9,049 bases of DNA from UBA5448 sp045536965 (lineage in GTDB: Bacteria; Bacillota; Clostridia; Oscillospirales; SIG627), in the NCBI GenBank assembly GCA_045536965.1, contig JAZSON010000027.1, positions 1 through 9,049 on the forward strand, in the 5' to 3' direction. The position numbers and the translations under genes are program-made. The notes beneath the pieces were generated by a model. It worked only from the letters and a program-made list of their open reading frames with translations. It made no database searches and was not told where the DNA came from. Positions 1 through 6,426 of the stretch are shown piece after piece. The first letter of the stretch is position 1. The number at the start of each line of letters is the position of its first letter.

Positions 1-10
1 TTTTGTTCAT
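1..10 (-). CDS. Start of a gene leaving the window at the left edge
   Basis: Only the first three codons (ATG AAC AAA) and one further base are inside the window, so the product cannot be named. The start is suggested by a good ribosome site, GGAGGG at about positions 21-26 read on the minus strand, ending 10 nt before the ATG. The roughly 240 bases to its right hold only terminators and promoter-like boxes, so this gene would be first in its own transcript, downstream of the nag operon and separated from it. With so few codons, a chance ribosome site plus ATG cannot be excluded. Confidence 0.35.
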
Positions 11-99
11 AGATTAATTACCCTCCATTCGTAAAATTCTTATTCTCAACTGATGTTTAGTGTGTTTTCCTTTATGCGTAGAAATAAACCCGCGCCTAT

Positions 100-128
100 G
101 TTATAACAAAAAAACCGCAGAAAATCAA
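100..128 (-). promoter_or_regulatory. Candidate promoter overlapping a terminator hairpin
   Basis: On the minus strand TTGATT (123-128) lies 17 bp from TATAAC (100-105). It would serve the gene that starts at position 10. The -35-like box sits in the loop of the hairpin at 112-138 and the spacer contains its 3' arm, so either the boxes are fortuitous or promoter and terminator are interlocked. The -10 matches five of six consensus bases and the -35 four of six. Confidence 0.3.
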
Positions 129-138
129 TCTGCGGTTT
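108..138 (-). terminator. Intrinsic terminator-like hairpin upstream of the left-edge gene
   Basis: A perfect 9-bp stem (112-120 with 130-138) encloses a 9-nt loop. On the minus strand it runs directly into seven T residues (108-114, partly in the stem), the form of a rho-independent terminator. On the plus strand a run of six T follows a short gap, so weaker termination that way is possible. It lies downstream of the nag operon terminator and about 100 nt before the left-edge start codon, so it is either a second, back-up terminator or a leader attenuator for that gene. Confidence 0.6.
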
Positions 139-252
139 CTGTTTTTTGGGCGGCAGGTAAAACTGTCCTTTAGAGTACAACCCTATTGTCTCTCCTTTTT
201 TGTAGCGTGGGAGGGATTTGTTTTTTGCCGAAATGGGTTGGTATGGTTTTGC

Positions 253-293
253 AAAAAAACACACGGGTGTCTTTTCGACACCCGTGATTTTTT
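253..293 (-). terminator. Terminator of the nag operon, bidirectional form
   Basis: A perfect 10-bp stem (262-271 with 277-286) has a 5-nt loop. On the minus strand it is followed by TG and then seven T (253-259); on the plus strand it is followed by A and six T (288-293). It begins 19 nt after the stop codon of the NagB-like gene, so it ends the nagA-nagB transcript. No plus-strand gene is seen to its left that would need it. Confidence 0.85.
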
Positions 294-304
294 GTTTCGA
301 CCGA

Positions 305-1276
305 TCAATAACCAACTTTTTCCCAGCACTCGAACGGAGCGGCAAGCTCGTCGCTGATGTAAACCTGGGTTTTCTTGGTCTGCAACATGGTGGAGGGCAG
401 GTAGGGGGTGATGGGACCATGTGTGCAAAGACGGGAGATCATTCTCTGCCAAGAAGAGAAGGTGCCGCAGGTTGCCAAAGCGTGTACTTCGATTCTTTCT
501 TTGGCGCGCATAACGTCGAGAGGACCGATGGTTGCGGCTTTGGGAGGAACGTTGGCAATATCACCCGATTGACCAAAGGTACCGTTGAGAGAATTTTGCA
601 TGATGGTCATGGGGTGCAAAGTTACGATCTGCGCAGGCTGATTGAGCCATTCTTCGATGTCGCCGCTGCCGATGAATTCGGGGATGGGATCGACAAACGC
701 CATGTGGCCTGCCCAACCGGGAGAGGTGGAAGCAATGTCGGCGCCGCCTTCGGAAATGTCATTGATGATCTTGGAATAATCCTTGATGTTGGCGTTGGTG
801 GGGAAGTGAACGTTTTCCATGGGCATACGGAGCTTGGGATCGATCTGATAGTACAGATATTTGATCATGGAGTGCGCAAAGCCGGCTTCGTAGGTAATGG
901 GGGCAATGTTACCGTCCTGATCGGCCCATTCATCCTCTGCAAAAAGGTGAACCTTGGAGCAGTCGACCTTGAAATAGTTGATAAGCTGTGCCAAAGGAAT
1001 GTAGGTGTCGGGCTCGGGGTTGCCGAGGATCATAGTAAAGGTCTTGCCTGCTTCGGAAGCGGCTTTGAGACGCTCGAACAAGGTGGCAATCAGAACGGGA
1101 TGGGGGTTCATCATAACCTTTACGTTAAATTCGGGATGCCACCAATCTTCACGTTTTTCAAGATCGGCACCGCTGAGGCTACGAACGTACTCGCAGACTT
1201 TCTTGTCCTTAAAGGGCACAAAATCGGCGGGCTGAAAGTCAAATTTGGTTGCAGGATCAACGATAAAATCTTTCAT
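305..1276 (-). CDS. Divergent glucosamine-6-phosphate deaminase (NagB/6-phosphogluconolactonase superfamily) protein
   Basis: This 323-residue protein most likely handles the hexosamine phosphate released by the preceding deacetylase; canonical NagB turns glucosamine-6-phosphate into fructose-6-phosphate and ammonia. Landmarks of the NagB fold are recognisable but altered. The phosphate loop is ILGNPEPDTYIPLAQ (83-97) instead of the usual GxPTGSTP type. FAEDEW (112-117) stands for FNMDEY and keeps the acid pair. SPGWAGHMAFVDP (185-197) stands for GIGxDGHIAFNEP, keeping the catalytic histidine (H191) but with aspartate where the usual glutamate sits. It is 50-80 residues longer than typical NagB, with an extra N-terminal segment of about 55 residues. 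The ATG overlaps the nagA stop (ATGA), with AAGGAGA about 10 nt upstream, so translation is coupled. Superfamily membership is fairly secure; the exact substrate is not. Confidence 0.8.
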   Translation of the reverse strand: MKDFIVDPATKFDFQPADFVPFKDKKVCEYVRSLSGADLEKREDWWHPEFNVKVMMNPHPVLIATLFERLKAASEAGKTFTMILGNPEPDTYIPLAQLINYFKVDCSKVHLFAEDEWADQDGNIAPITYEAGFAHSMIKYLYYQIDPKLRMPMENVHFPTNANIKDYSKIINDISEGGADIASTSPGWAGHMAFVDPIPEFIGSGDIEEWLNQPAQIVTLHPMTIMQNSLNGTFGQSGDIANVPPKAATIGPLDVMRAKERIEVHALATCGTFSSWQRMISRLCTHGPITPYLPSTMLQTKKTQVYISDELAAPFECWEKVGY

Positions 1277-2409
1277 TTGACAAGTTCTCCTTTTAAAATT
1301 ACTTTATTGATAACGACCTGATGGTCGCAAATCACAAGGTCGGCTCTGTTACCGCGACGAATCTCTCCGCGGTCGGTAAGACCAACGGCGCGGGAAGGGT
1401 TGAATGAAGCATAACCGAAAACATCCACAAGCGATGCACCCGTGTGCACCATGAAGTTACGGCAAGCCACGTCAAGGGTCAGTTTCGAGCCTGCAATTTC
1501 TCCCATCCAGTCAAAACAAAGATCGGTGACGCCGTCATACCCATCGGGAATGGGCCCATCGAATACGCAGGCATCCGAAATGAGAATAAGACGGTCGGGA
1601 CCCTTGATCTTACGGATAAGCCGTTGCATATAGGGATCGACATGGATACCCATGCTGTCCGAAATGATTTCGGCGAAAATACCGTGGTTATAATTGACGG
1701 TCTCGTCCACACACGGAGTGCGGCATTCGGGGTATTTTTGCAGTGTGCCCGTAGCGTTTGTATGGTGAGTACCGATACAAAGTCCGTAAGGCATCAGTTT
1801 TTCGATCTGCTCGGGGGTGGCTTCGGAGTGCGCCACCGTAAACACCACGCTTGGATTTTCCTTTTTGCAATCGATGACAAACTGCTCGATGTTTTCACGC
1901 TCAGGTGCAAGCGCCCAAACTCTGACATCCTTGCCGCCCTGCTTGATGATGTCCATATAATCTTTGGGGTCGGCAGGCGCCTGCCAAGGATTGTTTTCGC
2001 GGTCTGCGCCGAATTTCGGGTTCATATACGGGCCTTCCATATAAAAACCACCAAAGTTGGGAAGCTCGCCTTTTTGGACGGCTTCCTGAATATGACGGGT
2101 AGCGGCAATAAACTCTGCCTTGTTCATGCTGAAATATACAACGGGCAAAACGGTGGTCACACCGTGTTCCAAAATGATCTCACCCGCTACTTTGGGTTCT
2201 TCATAAAACCAATGGGTACCCGCGGCATGGGTATGAATATCCACAAAACCCGGACCGACATACTGCCCTTGGGCATCCATGATCTCGGTGCCCTCGGGGA
2301 TGGCGAGTTTTTGACCAAAATCTACAATCTTGCCGTCTTCGCACAAAATGGCGGCGTTTGGAATGAGATGATCCCGCATGATCAGGGTTGCATTGATGAT
2401 CGCAAGCAT
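1273..2409 (-). CDS. nagA: N-acetylglucosamine-6-phosphate deacetylase-like amidohydrolase
   Basis: A 378-residue amidohydrolase of the NagA family, which removes acetate from N-acetylglucosamine-6-phosphate in the cytosol during amino-sugar or cell-wall recycling. Visible landmarks are DIHTH (H59, H61), the metal-ligand glutamate in FYMEGP (E125), histidines in VAHSEAT (H194) and THHTNATG (H215/H216), and the catalytic aspartate in ISDA (D279). The spacing matches E. coli NagA closely. Local motifs differ from classical NagA (for example YMEGPYMNP rather than HLEGPF), in keeping with the equally divergent downstream NagB-like partner. I chose the ATG at 2407-2409 over an upstream in-frame ATG at 2511 because AAAGGAG lies just before it and the promoter (2443-2470) lies between the two. 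It is first in a two-gene operon, overlapping the next gene by 4 bp. Confidence 0.9.
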   Translation of the reverse strand: MLAIINATLIMRDHLIPNAAILCEDGKIVDFGQKLAIPEGTEIMDAQGQYVGPGFVDIHTHAAGTHWFYEEPKVAGEIILEHGVTTVLPVVYFSMNKAEFIAATRHIQEAVQKGELPNFGGFYMEGPYMNPKFGADRENNPWQAPADPKDYMDIIKQGGKDVRVWALAPERENIEQFVIDCKKENPSVVFTVAHSEATPEQIEKLMPYGLCIGTHHTNATGTLQKYPECRTPCVDETVNYNHGIFAEIISDSMGIHVDPYMQRLIRKIKGPDRLILISDACVFDGPIPDGYDGVTDLCFDWMGEIAGSKLTLDVACRNFMVHTGASLVDVFGYASFNPSRAVGLTDRGEIRRGNRADLVICDHQVVINKVILKGELVK

Positions 2410-2442
2410 GGAATGTCTCCTTTGCCGTTTGTCTTTTTGTAT

Positions 2443-2470
2443 ATTGTACCATATTTGAAAATATTTGCAA
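2443..2470 (-). promoter_or_regulatory. Sigma-A type promoter of the nagA operon
   Basis: On the minus strand TTGCAA (2465-2470) is 16 bp from TACAAT (2443-2448), the latter preceded by TGG as in an extended -10. The predicted transcript start near 2436 leaves a leader of about 27 nt holding the nagA ribosome site. I saw no clear NagR-type operator; the TTGCAA box is itself a short palindrome. Confidence 0.72.
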
Positions 2471-2550
2471 GTATTATTTGCGGATATGTTATTATTTCTA
2501 AAAAATCGCAAAACTGCCCCCGGTCACAAACTGCTTAAACAAACGGTGTA

Positions 2551-2588
2551 AATCAAAAAACACTTTCAAACGAAAGTGTTTTTTGATT
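2551..2588 (-). terminator. Long-stem terminator of the 56-residue protein gene
   Basis: A perfect 17-bp stem (2551-2567 with 2572-2588) has a 4-nt loop. Its outer parts are A- and T-rich, so either strand shows an A-run before and a T-run at the 3' side, typical of a rho-independent terminator. The stop codon TAA of the small gene (2587-2589) overlaps the stem, so ribosomes finishing translation would sit on the hairpin's base. Confidence 0.85.
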
Positions 2589-2757
2589 ATTTTCTCTTCT
2601 TTTTTGCCGAAAGCCCCTGCGCAATCTGCGGATATTCCTCATCGGTGTCGCAGGTTGGTTGAATCTCGTATGTGCCATACTTATTCACCATGTCAAAAGC
2701 ATCAGGCGTCTTGCCGCTGTAATCGTTTAACGATGGTGTTTTTTTATTTTTATCCAT
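2587..2757 (-). CDS. Small hydrophilic protein of unknown function
   Basis: A 56-residue protein I do not recognise with confidence. It opens with a lysine-rich stretch (MDKNKKTPS), has a central segment with aromatic and acidic residues (DAFDMVNKYGTYEIQP, residues 20-35), and ends in a basic tail (AKKKRK). It has no membrane segment and no signal peptide. The ATG at 2755-2757 is preferred over an in-frame ATG six codons upstream because AGGTG precedes it by 10 nt. A dedicated terminator follows directly, which argues for a real gene. A TACAAT box (2774-2779) lies just upstream but has no good -35, so it may instead be read through from the metallophosphoesterase gene, which ends 97 bp upstream with no clear terminator. 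Confidence 0.65.
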   Translation of the reverse strand: MDKNKKTPSLNDYSGKTPDAFDMVNKYGTYEIQPTCDTDEEYPQIAQGLSAKKKRK

Positions 2758-2854
2758 AAAATCACCCCACCTCATTGTACCCCAAAAGGCGGCTTTTATA
2801 CTGCCTGCAATCTATTCTTTTTTGTCTGCAAAACGGCCGAAAAAGCAAACTTAA

Positions 2855-3931
2855 TTATATTTCCACCGTTTCGCTTGCATTGCCATTGTGATCGGTGAAA
2901 ACAACGGTTATTTTCTCGCGCGATAAAGCAAAGCCACCGCCGCAAAAATAGTCCTTCCCGACCTTTGACGCCAACACAAGAGGGCTGTTTATACCAAATT
3001 CGTCCTCATTGTAAGGCGGACGGCGAATTTCGGTAAGGTGATGATGACCGCTGATCCAAAAATTCGGCGCAATGTTCTCTTTGATGATATCACACCATTC
3101 TTTGTATATATCTCGAGAAACATCATAAGGCGGTGCATGCTTTTCAAAAAACGGATCATGAACCACAACCACTTTCCATTGAACATCCAAAGCGGCATAT
3201 TCCTTTGCGGCGTTTGCAACGATTTGCTTTAAAAATGCGGTCTGCGCACGGCGAAAGGGGTCACAGCAAACGGTGTATCCGTGCGCCGCATTGTCATCGG
3301 GTGTAATCTCGCCGCAATCAAGCACAACACCCCAAAGTCCACCAAGACGGAAGGTGAAATATACATTTTGATCGGCAGACGGCATATAGTCGGCGAATCG
3401 ATCGGCAAGTCGGCCGCGCATATCATGATTGCCGCGCGCCGAAACCACGGGAATACTACCGCCCGTAATCTCGCTGCAAATCTTATATACATGCATGAAA
3501 TCTTCTACACAGTCACAAACATTCATCACATCGCCGCTGAGTATAAGCGCATCGATCCTGCCATATGCCTTTGCCGCGGCAATCGGTTGTGAAACAAGAC
3601 TGTGCGCATCCGAAATGTTATAAAACCGAAGCGACTTAATAGGTGGCGGATAAAAGCGAAAGGTATATTCCCGCTCATTTTCGGTCATCGCGCCATAGCT
3701 TCGCCTCTCGATTACGGGACGAATACAAACCTTATACTCCCCCGCCTCGTTTAATTTATCGGCAGGAATATGAATCCTGTGAATATCCGAAGAAAGACAC
3801 GCCATACCGTTTGAATGGTGGATATATTCGCTTCCGCCTACGGTGATACGTGCAAAGGATGCCCCCGTCACGGGGATGATAATTTGATATTCGTCATTTA
3901 CTGCAAACACGGTCGGATGAAATCTTAACAC
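2855..3931 (-). CDS. Calcineurin-like metallophosphoesterase with N-terminal beta domain
   Basis: A 358-residue predicted two-metal phosphoesterase with all five metal-binding blocks: ISDAH (D108, H110), LSGDV (D134), RGNHD (N168, H169, D170), VVHDP (H258) and SGHHH (H296, H298). Residues 1 to about 95 precede the catalytic domain and look like a beta-sandwich cap, as in many clostridial phosphohydrolases. With the start chosen there is no signal peptide, so it should be cytosolic. An ATG at 4009 is open in frame but lies upstream of the likely promoter (3950-3978). GTG at 3929-3931 has GAGGTG 6 nt before it and is preferred. The substrate cannot be told: the family covers phosphodiesters, nucleotides and phosphoproteins. 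It diverges from the EamA permease gene. Confidence 0.88.
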   Translation of the reverse strand: MLRFHPTVFAVNDEYQIIIPVTGASFARITVGGSEYIHHSNGMACLSSDIHRIHIPADKLNEAGEYKVCIRPVIERRSYGAMTENEREYTFRFYPPPIKSLRFYNISDAHSLVSQPIAAAKAYGRIDALILSGDVMNVCDCVEDFMHVYKICSEITGGSIPVVSARGNHDMRGRLADRFADYMPSADQNVYFTFRLGGLWGVVLDCGEITPDDNAAHGYTVCCDPFRRAQTAFLKQIVANAAKEYAALDVQWKVVVVHDPFFEKHAPPYDVSRDIYKEWCDIIKENIAPNFWISGHHHLTEIRRPPYNEDEFGINSPLVLASKVGKDYFCGGGFALSREKITVVFTDHNGNASETVEI

Positions 3932-3949
3932 ACCTGTCACCTCAAAAAT

Positions 3950-3978
3950 ATAATACACCGACAAAAAGAAAAATGCAA
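3950..3978 (-). promoter_or_regulatory. Promoter of the metallophosphoesterase gene
   Basis: On the minus strand TTGCAT (3973-3978) is 17 bp from TATTAT (3950-3955). Transcription would begin only about a dozen bases before the GTG start, giving a very short leader. The -10 is good (five of six) and the -35 weak (three of six). Its position supports the GTG start at 3931 over the upstream ATG. Confidence 0.55.
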
Positions 3979-4048
3979 CGTCCTCGTGATAAAAGCAGCA
4001 TATAAACAAACAGAAAAAGGGTCACAACATCCGATTTTTCGGACAACA

Positions 4049-4077
4049 TTGAAAAACAATGATGGATATGTTATAGT
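4049..4077 (+). promoter_or_regulatory. Promoter of the EamA permease gene
   Basis: TTGAAA (4049-4054) is 17 bp from TATAGT (4072-4077), each matching five of six consensus bases. The leader of about 38 nt carries GGAGG 13 nt before the ATG. A short TCCGA/TCGGA inverted repeat (4030-4034 with 4039-4043) lies just upstream of the -35 and could be an operator half-site pair, though it is short enough to be chance. Confidence 0.75.
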
Positions 4078-4121
4078 AAAGTCAATACAGATCTTTTTGA
4101 GCAGGAGGCAAAACATCTACT

Positions 4122-4991
4122 ATGCTTTGGATTATCGCAGCAATACTTTCTGCCGTTTTTGCGGGACTCACCTCAATACTTGCAAAATGCGGCATCAAAA
4201 AAACCGATTCCGATCTTGCAACCGCTTTGCGCACTGTGGTTGTGCTCATATTTTCGTGGATCATGGTATTCGTGGTAGGATCTCAAGGCACCATAACCGA
4301 TATAAAACCGCTATCCCTTCTTTTTCTTGTTTTATCGGGATTTGCCACCGGTGCCTCTTGGATCTGTTATTTCAAAGCGCTCTCTTTGGGCGATATCAAT
4401 AAAGTAGTTCCCATCGACAAATCAAGCACAGCGCTCACTGTGCTTCTCGCCATTATATGTTTCGGTGAAACCTCCCATCTTACCGTCAAGCTGATCGCCA
4501 CCTTCGTTCTCTGTCTCGGTATCTTTTTAATGGTGGAAAAGAAAACGACCGAAAAACACGCGCAGGGCAGTTCTTGGATGATCTACGCCGTACTGGCTGC
4601 ACTCTTTGCCGCTTTAACCTCCATTCTTGCCAAAATCGGAATTTCGGGGGTCGAATCCAACCTCGGAACAGCGATCCGTACTGCCGTGGTTCTCATCATG
4701 GCTTGGGGAATCGTTTTTGCACGCGGCAAGCAAAAAGGACTTAAAACCATAGATAAAAAGGAGCTTATATTTATCTTTCTGTCGGGTATTGCCACCGGCG
4801 CTTCTTGGCTTTTCTATTATTACGCCATCGACCGCGGCATTGTCAGCGTTGTCGTGCCCATCGATAAGCTCAGTATCGTTCTGACCGTTGCTTTTTCTTA
4901 CATCGTATTTGGCGAAAAACTTTCAAAAAAGTCATTTATCGGACTTTTATTTATGGTGATCGGCACGTTGCTCATGGCGTTTTTCAAGTAA
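4122..4991 (+). CDS. EamA-family (drug/metabolite transporter superfamily) permease
   Basis: A 289-residue integral membrane protein with about ten hydrophobic helices, built of two homologous EamA halves (roughly 1-140 and 150-289). The halves are strikingly alike: GLTSILAKCGI matches ALTSILAKIGI, LSGFATGASW matches LSGIATGASW, and VVPIDKSSTALTV matches VVPIDKLSIVLTV, each followed by a FGE. This is the duplicated architecture of the family, which moves small metabolites across the cytoplasmic membrane, usually by secondary transport. The substrate cannot be read from sequence. The ATG is supported by GGAGG 13 nt upstream, a slightly long spacing, and by a promoter at 4049-4077. It stands alone as a monocistronic unit ending in a strong terminator shared with the convergent ferritin-VIT gene. 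Confidence 0.93.
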   Translation: MLWIIAAILSAVFAGLTSILAKCGIKKTDSDLATALRTVVVLIFSWIMVFVVGSQGTITDIKPLSLLFLVLSGFATGASWICYFKALSLGDINKVVPIDKSSTALTVLLAIICFGETSHLTVKLIATFVLCLGIFLMVEKKTTEKHAQGSSWMIYAVLAALFAALTSILAKIGISGVESNLGTAIRTAVVLIMAWGIVFARGKQKGLKTIDKKELIFIFLSGIATGASWLFYYYAIDRGIVSVVVPIDKLSIVLTVAFSYIVFGEKLSKKSFIGLLFMVIGTLLMAFFK

Positions 4992-5022
4992 AAACACGGC
5001 ATTAAGAACAAGATAATAACAA

Positions 5023-5076
5023 AAATAACCTTGCGGTCGTCGGGCTTTCCGATTCCGCAAGGTTATTTGTTTTTTT
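5023..5076 (+). terminator. Bidirectional terminator between convergent genes
   Basis: A perfect 14-bp stem (5023-5036 with 5055-5068) encloses an 18-nt loop that can itself form a short TCGG/CCGA pairing. Seven T (5070-5076) follow on the plus strand. On the minus strand the stem is followed by a T-rich run at 5021-5025. It lies 31 nt after the permease stop and about 30 nt after the stop of the convergent VIT gene, so it probably ends both transcripts. Confidence 0.9.
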
Positions 5077-5106
5077 ATCCAAACAGCCGCAAGCAACAAT
5101 AAAACA

Positions 5107-5979
5107 TCAAATATCAACGCCGAGAAGCTGCTTGGCAAGAATGCCTACCACAAAGGAGATCATCGCAACACTGATGCTGATAGCCGCCATTTCAAGAAAA
5201 CGAGAGCCAAACTTCAAATCTTGCGCCACTGCGGTGTAGTAAGTAAATCCCGCGATGATGAGAACGATAATTCCGATCATCACGGCAAGGGCAACAATCG
5301 GCTGAGATAACAGAAGATAGGGCAGTATCAGCGCCACCACGGTCAAAAGATATGCAATCCCCGTGTATGAGCAGGATTTGAATGCGTCTTTACGCCCTTC
5401 GCTTTTTGCTGACAGAAATTCACTGGATGCCATGGAAAATGTTGCGGAAATTCCCACAATCAAACCCGAAAGCGCCACAAGCTTGGTGTTTTCAAGCGCA
5501 AATGTGAAACCTGCAAGGCTTCCCGCCAGCTCCACAAGAGCATCCGAAAGACCGAGCACCATGCTTCCCACATAGCGGAGTTTTTCCTCATCCAGTATTG
5601 CAAGCAAGGATGCTTCGTGCTCCTCCTCCTGCTCCCTGATCTGTATACTTTCGGGAACTTCTTGGGTGAGCAAACCATATTTCTCTTGCGCCACCTCTTC
5701 ACCGCGTTCCATCAGTTTGACGGCAAAGGTAAATCCCAACAATCTTGCGATCATGGTGTATTTGAACACCTTCGCGCGATTGGGTTTCATTTCAACGCCG
5801 GTATAGCTTTTCCATATTTCATAATGGGCGCGCTCTTCGGCGGCAAGGCGCCTGAGCGTTTTCTTGTTTTCTTCGCCCTTGGCAAATCTTGCGATTTTAT
5901 TGTAAATAATGCTTTCGTTAAGCTCATTTTGCTGCATTTTCTTGATGACCGCAAGAGCTTCTTTCGATACCTCTTTCAT
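5107..5979 (-). CDS. Rubrerythrin-like ferritin domain fused to a VIT1/CCC1-type membrane transporter
   Basis: A 290-residue protein with two parts. Residues 1 to about 130 form a ferritin/rubrerythrin-like four-helix region with likely di-iron ligands: E19 or E22, ExxH at E49-H52, acidic residues at 91-95, and ExxH at E118-H121. Residues about 135-290 are a VIT/CCC1 domain with roughly five membrane helices, including GLSDALVELAGS (143-154) and SEFLSAKSEG (186-195), typical of this family. Members transport or sequester iron or manganese; related fusions (membrane-bound ferritin, MbfA) export iron and protect against peroxide. By inference it detoxifies ferrous iron at the cytoplasmic membrane. 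The ATG has GGAG 8-9 nt upstream and a strong promoter at 6031-6059. It appears monocistronic. No Fur or PerR box was identified by eye. Confidence 0.92.
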   Translation of the reverse strand: MKEVSKEALAVIKKMQQNELNESIIYNKIARFAKGEENKKTLRRLAAEERAHYEIWKSYTGVEMKPNRAKVFKYTMIARLLGFTFAVKLMERGEEVAQEKYGLLTQEVPESIQIREQEEEHEASLLAILDEEKLRYVGSMVLGLSDALVELAGSLAGFTFALENTKLVALSGLIVGISATFSMASSEFLSAKSEGRKDAFKSCSYTGIAYLLTVVALILPYLLLSQPIVALAVMIGIIVLIIAGFTYYTAVAQDLKFGSRFLEMAAISISVAMISFVVGILAKQLLGVDI

Positions 5980-6030
5980 ATTGTTTTCTCCGTTGTTTCA
6001 TTGTTGCGCGAAGCCTATTCGCTTTTTTAC

Positions 6031-6059
6031 ATTATACTACAATCAACTGAATAGTTCAA
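6031..6059 (-). promoter_or_regulatory. Promoter of the ferritin-VIT gene
   Basis: On the minus strand TTGAAC (6054-6059) is 17 bp from a perfect TATAAT (6031-6036). The leader of about 45 nt contains the ribosome site. The short motif ACAATGAAAC occurs in this leader, as it does in the repeat array at 7562-7746, but a single copy here may be chance. Confidence 0.8.
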
Positions 6060-6085
6060 TACCTAACCGCTCGTAAAGTTTTTAA

Positions 6086-6190
6086 AAACATCATTTCCAT
6101 TGCATACCGACTTATCCGTATAATCCCGCGCGCTTGGGTGCATTTGATGTCTGTAAAGCAGAAGAACTGTGGAAGTTGTTTGATATGTAA
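6086..6190 (+). pseudogene. Possible 3' end of a decapitated gene
   Basis: This frame runs 34 codons from just after an in-frame stop at 6083-6085 to TAA at 6188-6190, with no start codon or ribosome site. The peptide (for example YNPARLGAF then AEELWKLFDM) has the look of a protein C-terminus, and a strong terminator begins 17 nt after the stop, as it would for a real gene end. The upstream side is occupied by the promoter of the divergent VIT gene, so any 5' part is gone. I do not recognise the family. A different frame gives a 33-residue cysteine-rich ORF (6147-6248, CxxCxxC) that runs through the terminator and is less credible. Chance remains quite possible for so short a piece. Confidence 0.3.
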
Positions 6191-6206
6191 AAGCCGATTC
6201 CAAATT

Positions 6207-6243
6207 AAATGTGCATGTGCGGGTGTTCCACATGCACATTTTT
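6207..6243 (+). terminator. Strong hairpin terminator following the gene remnant
   Basis: A perfect 13-bp stem (6207-6219 with 6229-6241) with a 9-nt loop is followed by T-rich sequence (five T at 6239-6243, partly within the stem). No intact plus-strand gene precedes it, which makes it the best evidence that a plus-strand gene once ended here. Confidence 0.68.
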
Positions 6244-6263
6244 ATTGAGAGGGGATATTTTTT

Positions 6264-6293
6264 TTAAAGTCTTGCACCAGTGCAAGACTTTAA
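6264..6293. repeat. 30-bp near-perfect palindrome
   Basis: Two 14-base arms (TTAAAGTCTTGCAC and its complement) are separated by only two bases. It is preceded by eight T on the plus strand and is not followed by a T-run, so it does not look like a terminator in either direction. Such symmetry suits a dimeric protein binding site or a cruciform better than an RNA hairpin with a normal loop. Confidence 0.8.
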
Positions 6294-6297
6294 TGCT

Positions 6298-6323
6298 AAA
6301 AATGAAACCAGGGTTTCATTTTT
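6298..6323. repeat. 26-bp palindrome carrying AATGAAAC
   Basis: Two 12-base arms (AAAAATGAAACC and its complement) are separated by two bases, the same design as the palindrome four bases to its left. The flanking A- and T-runs would also let it act as a weak bidirectional terminator. The arm contains AATGAAAC, the core of the repeat array at 7562-7746 on the other side of the DUF4304 gene. Confidence 0.75.
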
Positions 6324-6357
6324 GTTCTATGATAATGAAATGTTTTGTTTAGAACAA
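6322..6357. repeat. Stem-loop, 7-bp arms
   Basis: TTGTTCT (6322-6328) pairs with AGAACAA (6351-6357) around a 22-nt loop that contains another AATGAAA. The stem is short, and its significance rests on its place within a continuous chain of hairpins from 6264 to 6426. Confidence 0.45.
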
Positions 6358-6371
6358 GGAGATATTCGTCT

Positions 6372-6410
6372 AAAAACAAAGAAAGCCCTTGAAACAAGGA
6401 CTTTCTTTGT
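6372..6410 (-). terminator. Hairpin, probable minus-strand terminator
   Basis: A 15-bp stem with one C-A mismatch (6376-6391 with 6395-6410) and a 3-nt loop is followed on the minus strand by a run of five T (6372-6376). It could end the transcript of the DUF4304 gene, although it lies about 230 nt beyond that stop codon. On the plus strand there is no T-run after the stem. A 6-bp stem-loop (6411-6416 with 6421-6426) adjoins it. Confidence 0.6.
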
Positions 6411-6426
6411 ATCAACGAATGTTGAT

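Noticed and set aside
46..420. Minus-strand frame of 124 codons, with a plausible-looking stretch GETIGLYSKGQFYLPP
   Set aside because: It runs through two terminator hairpins and overlaps the end of the NagB-like gene. Only a TTG with a distant AAGGAG could start the part after the first terminator. A tiny leader ORF cannot be fully excluded.
218..1321. Long plus-strand open frame of 367 codons
   Set aside because: It lies antisense to the NagB-like gene, has glycine- and valine-rich mirror composition, contains the operon terminator and has no ribosome site.
1444..2538. Long plus-strand open frame of 364 codons
   Set aside because: It is antisense to nagA, whose family motifs and start signals are clear; no plus-strand ribosome site or family motif is seen.
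6147..6248. 33-residue cysteine-rich ORF with CxxCxxC
   Set aside because: Its last third is encoded by the arms of a terminator hairpin and its ribosome site is poor. It also conflicts with the better-looking gene-end frame.
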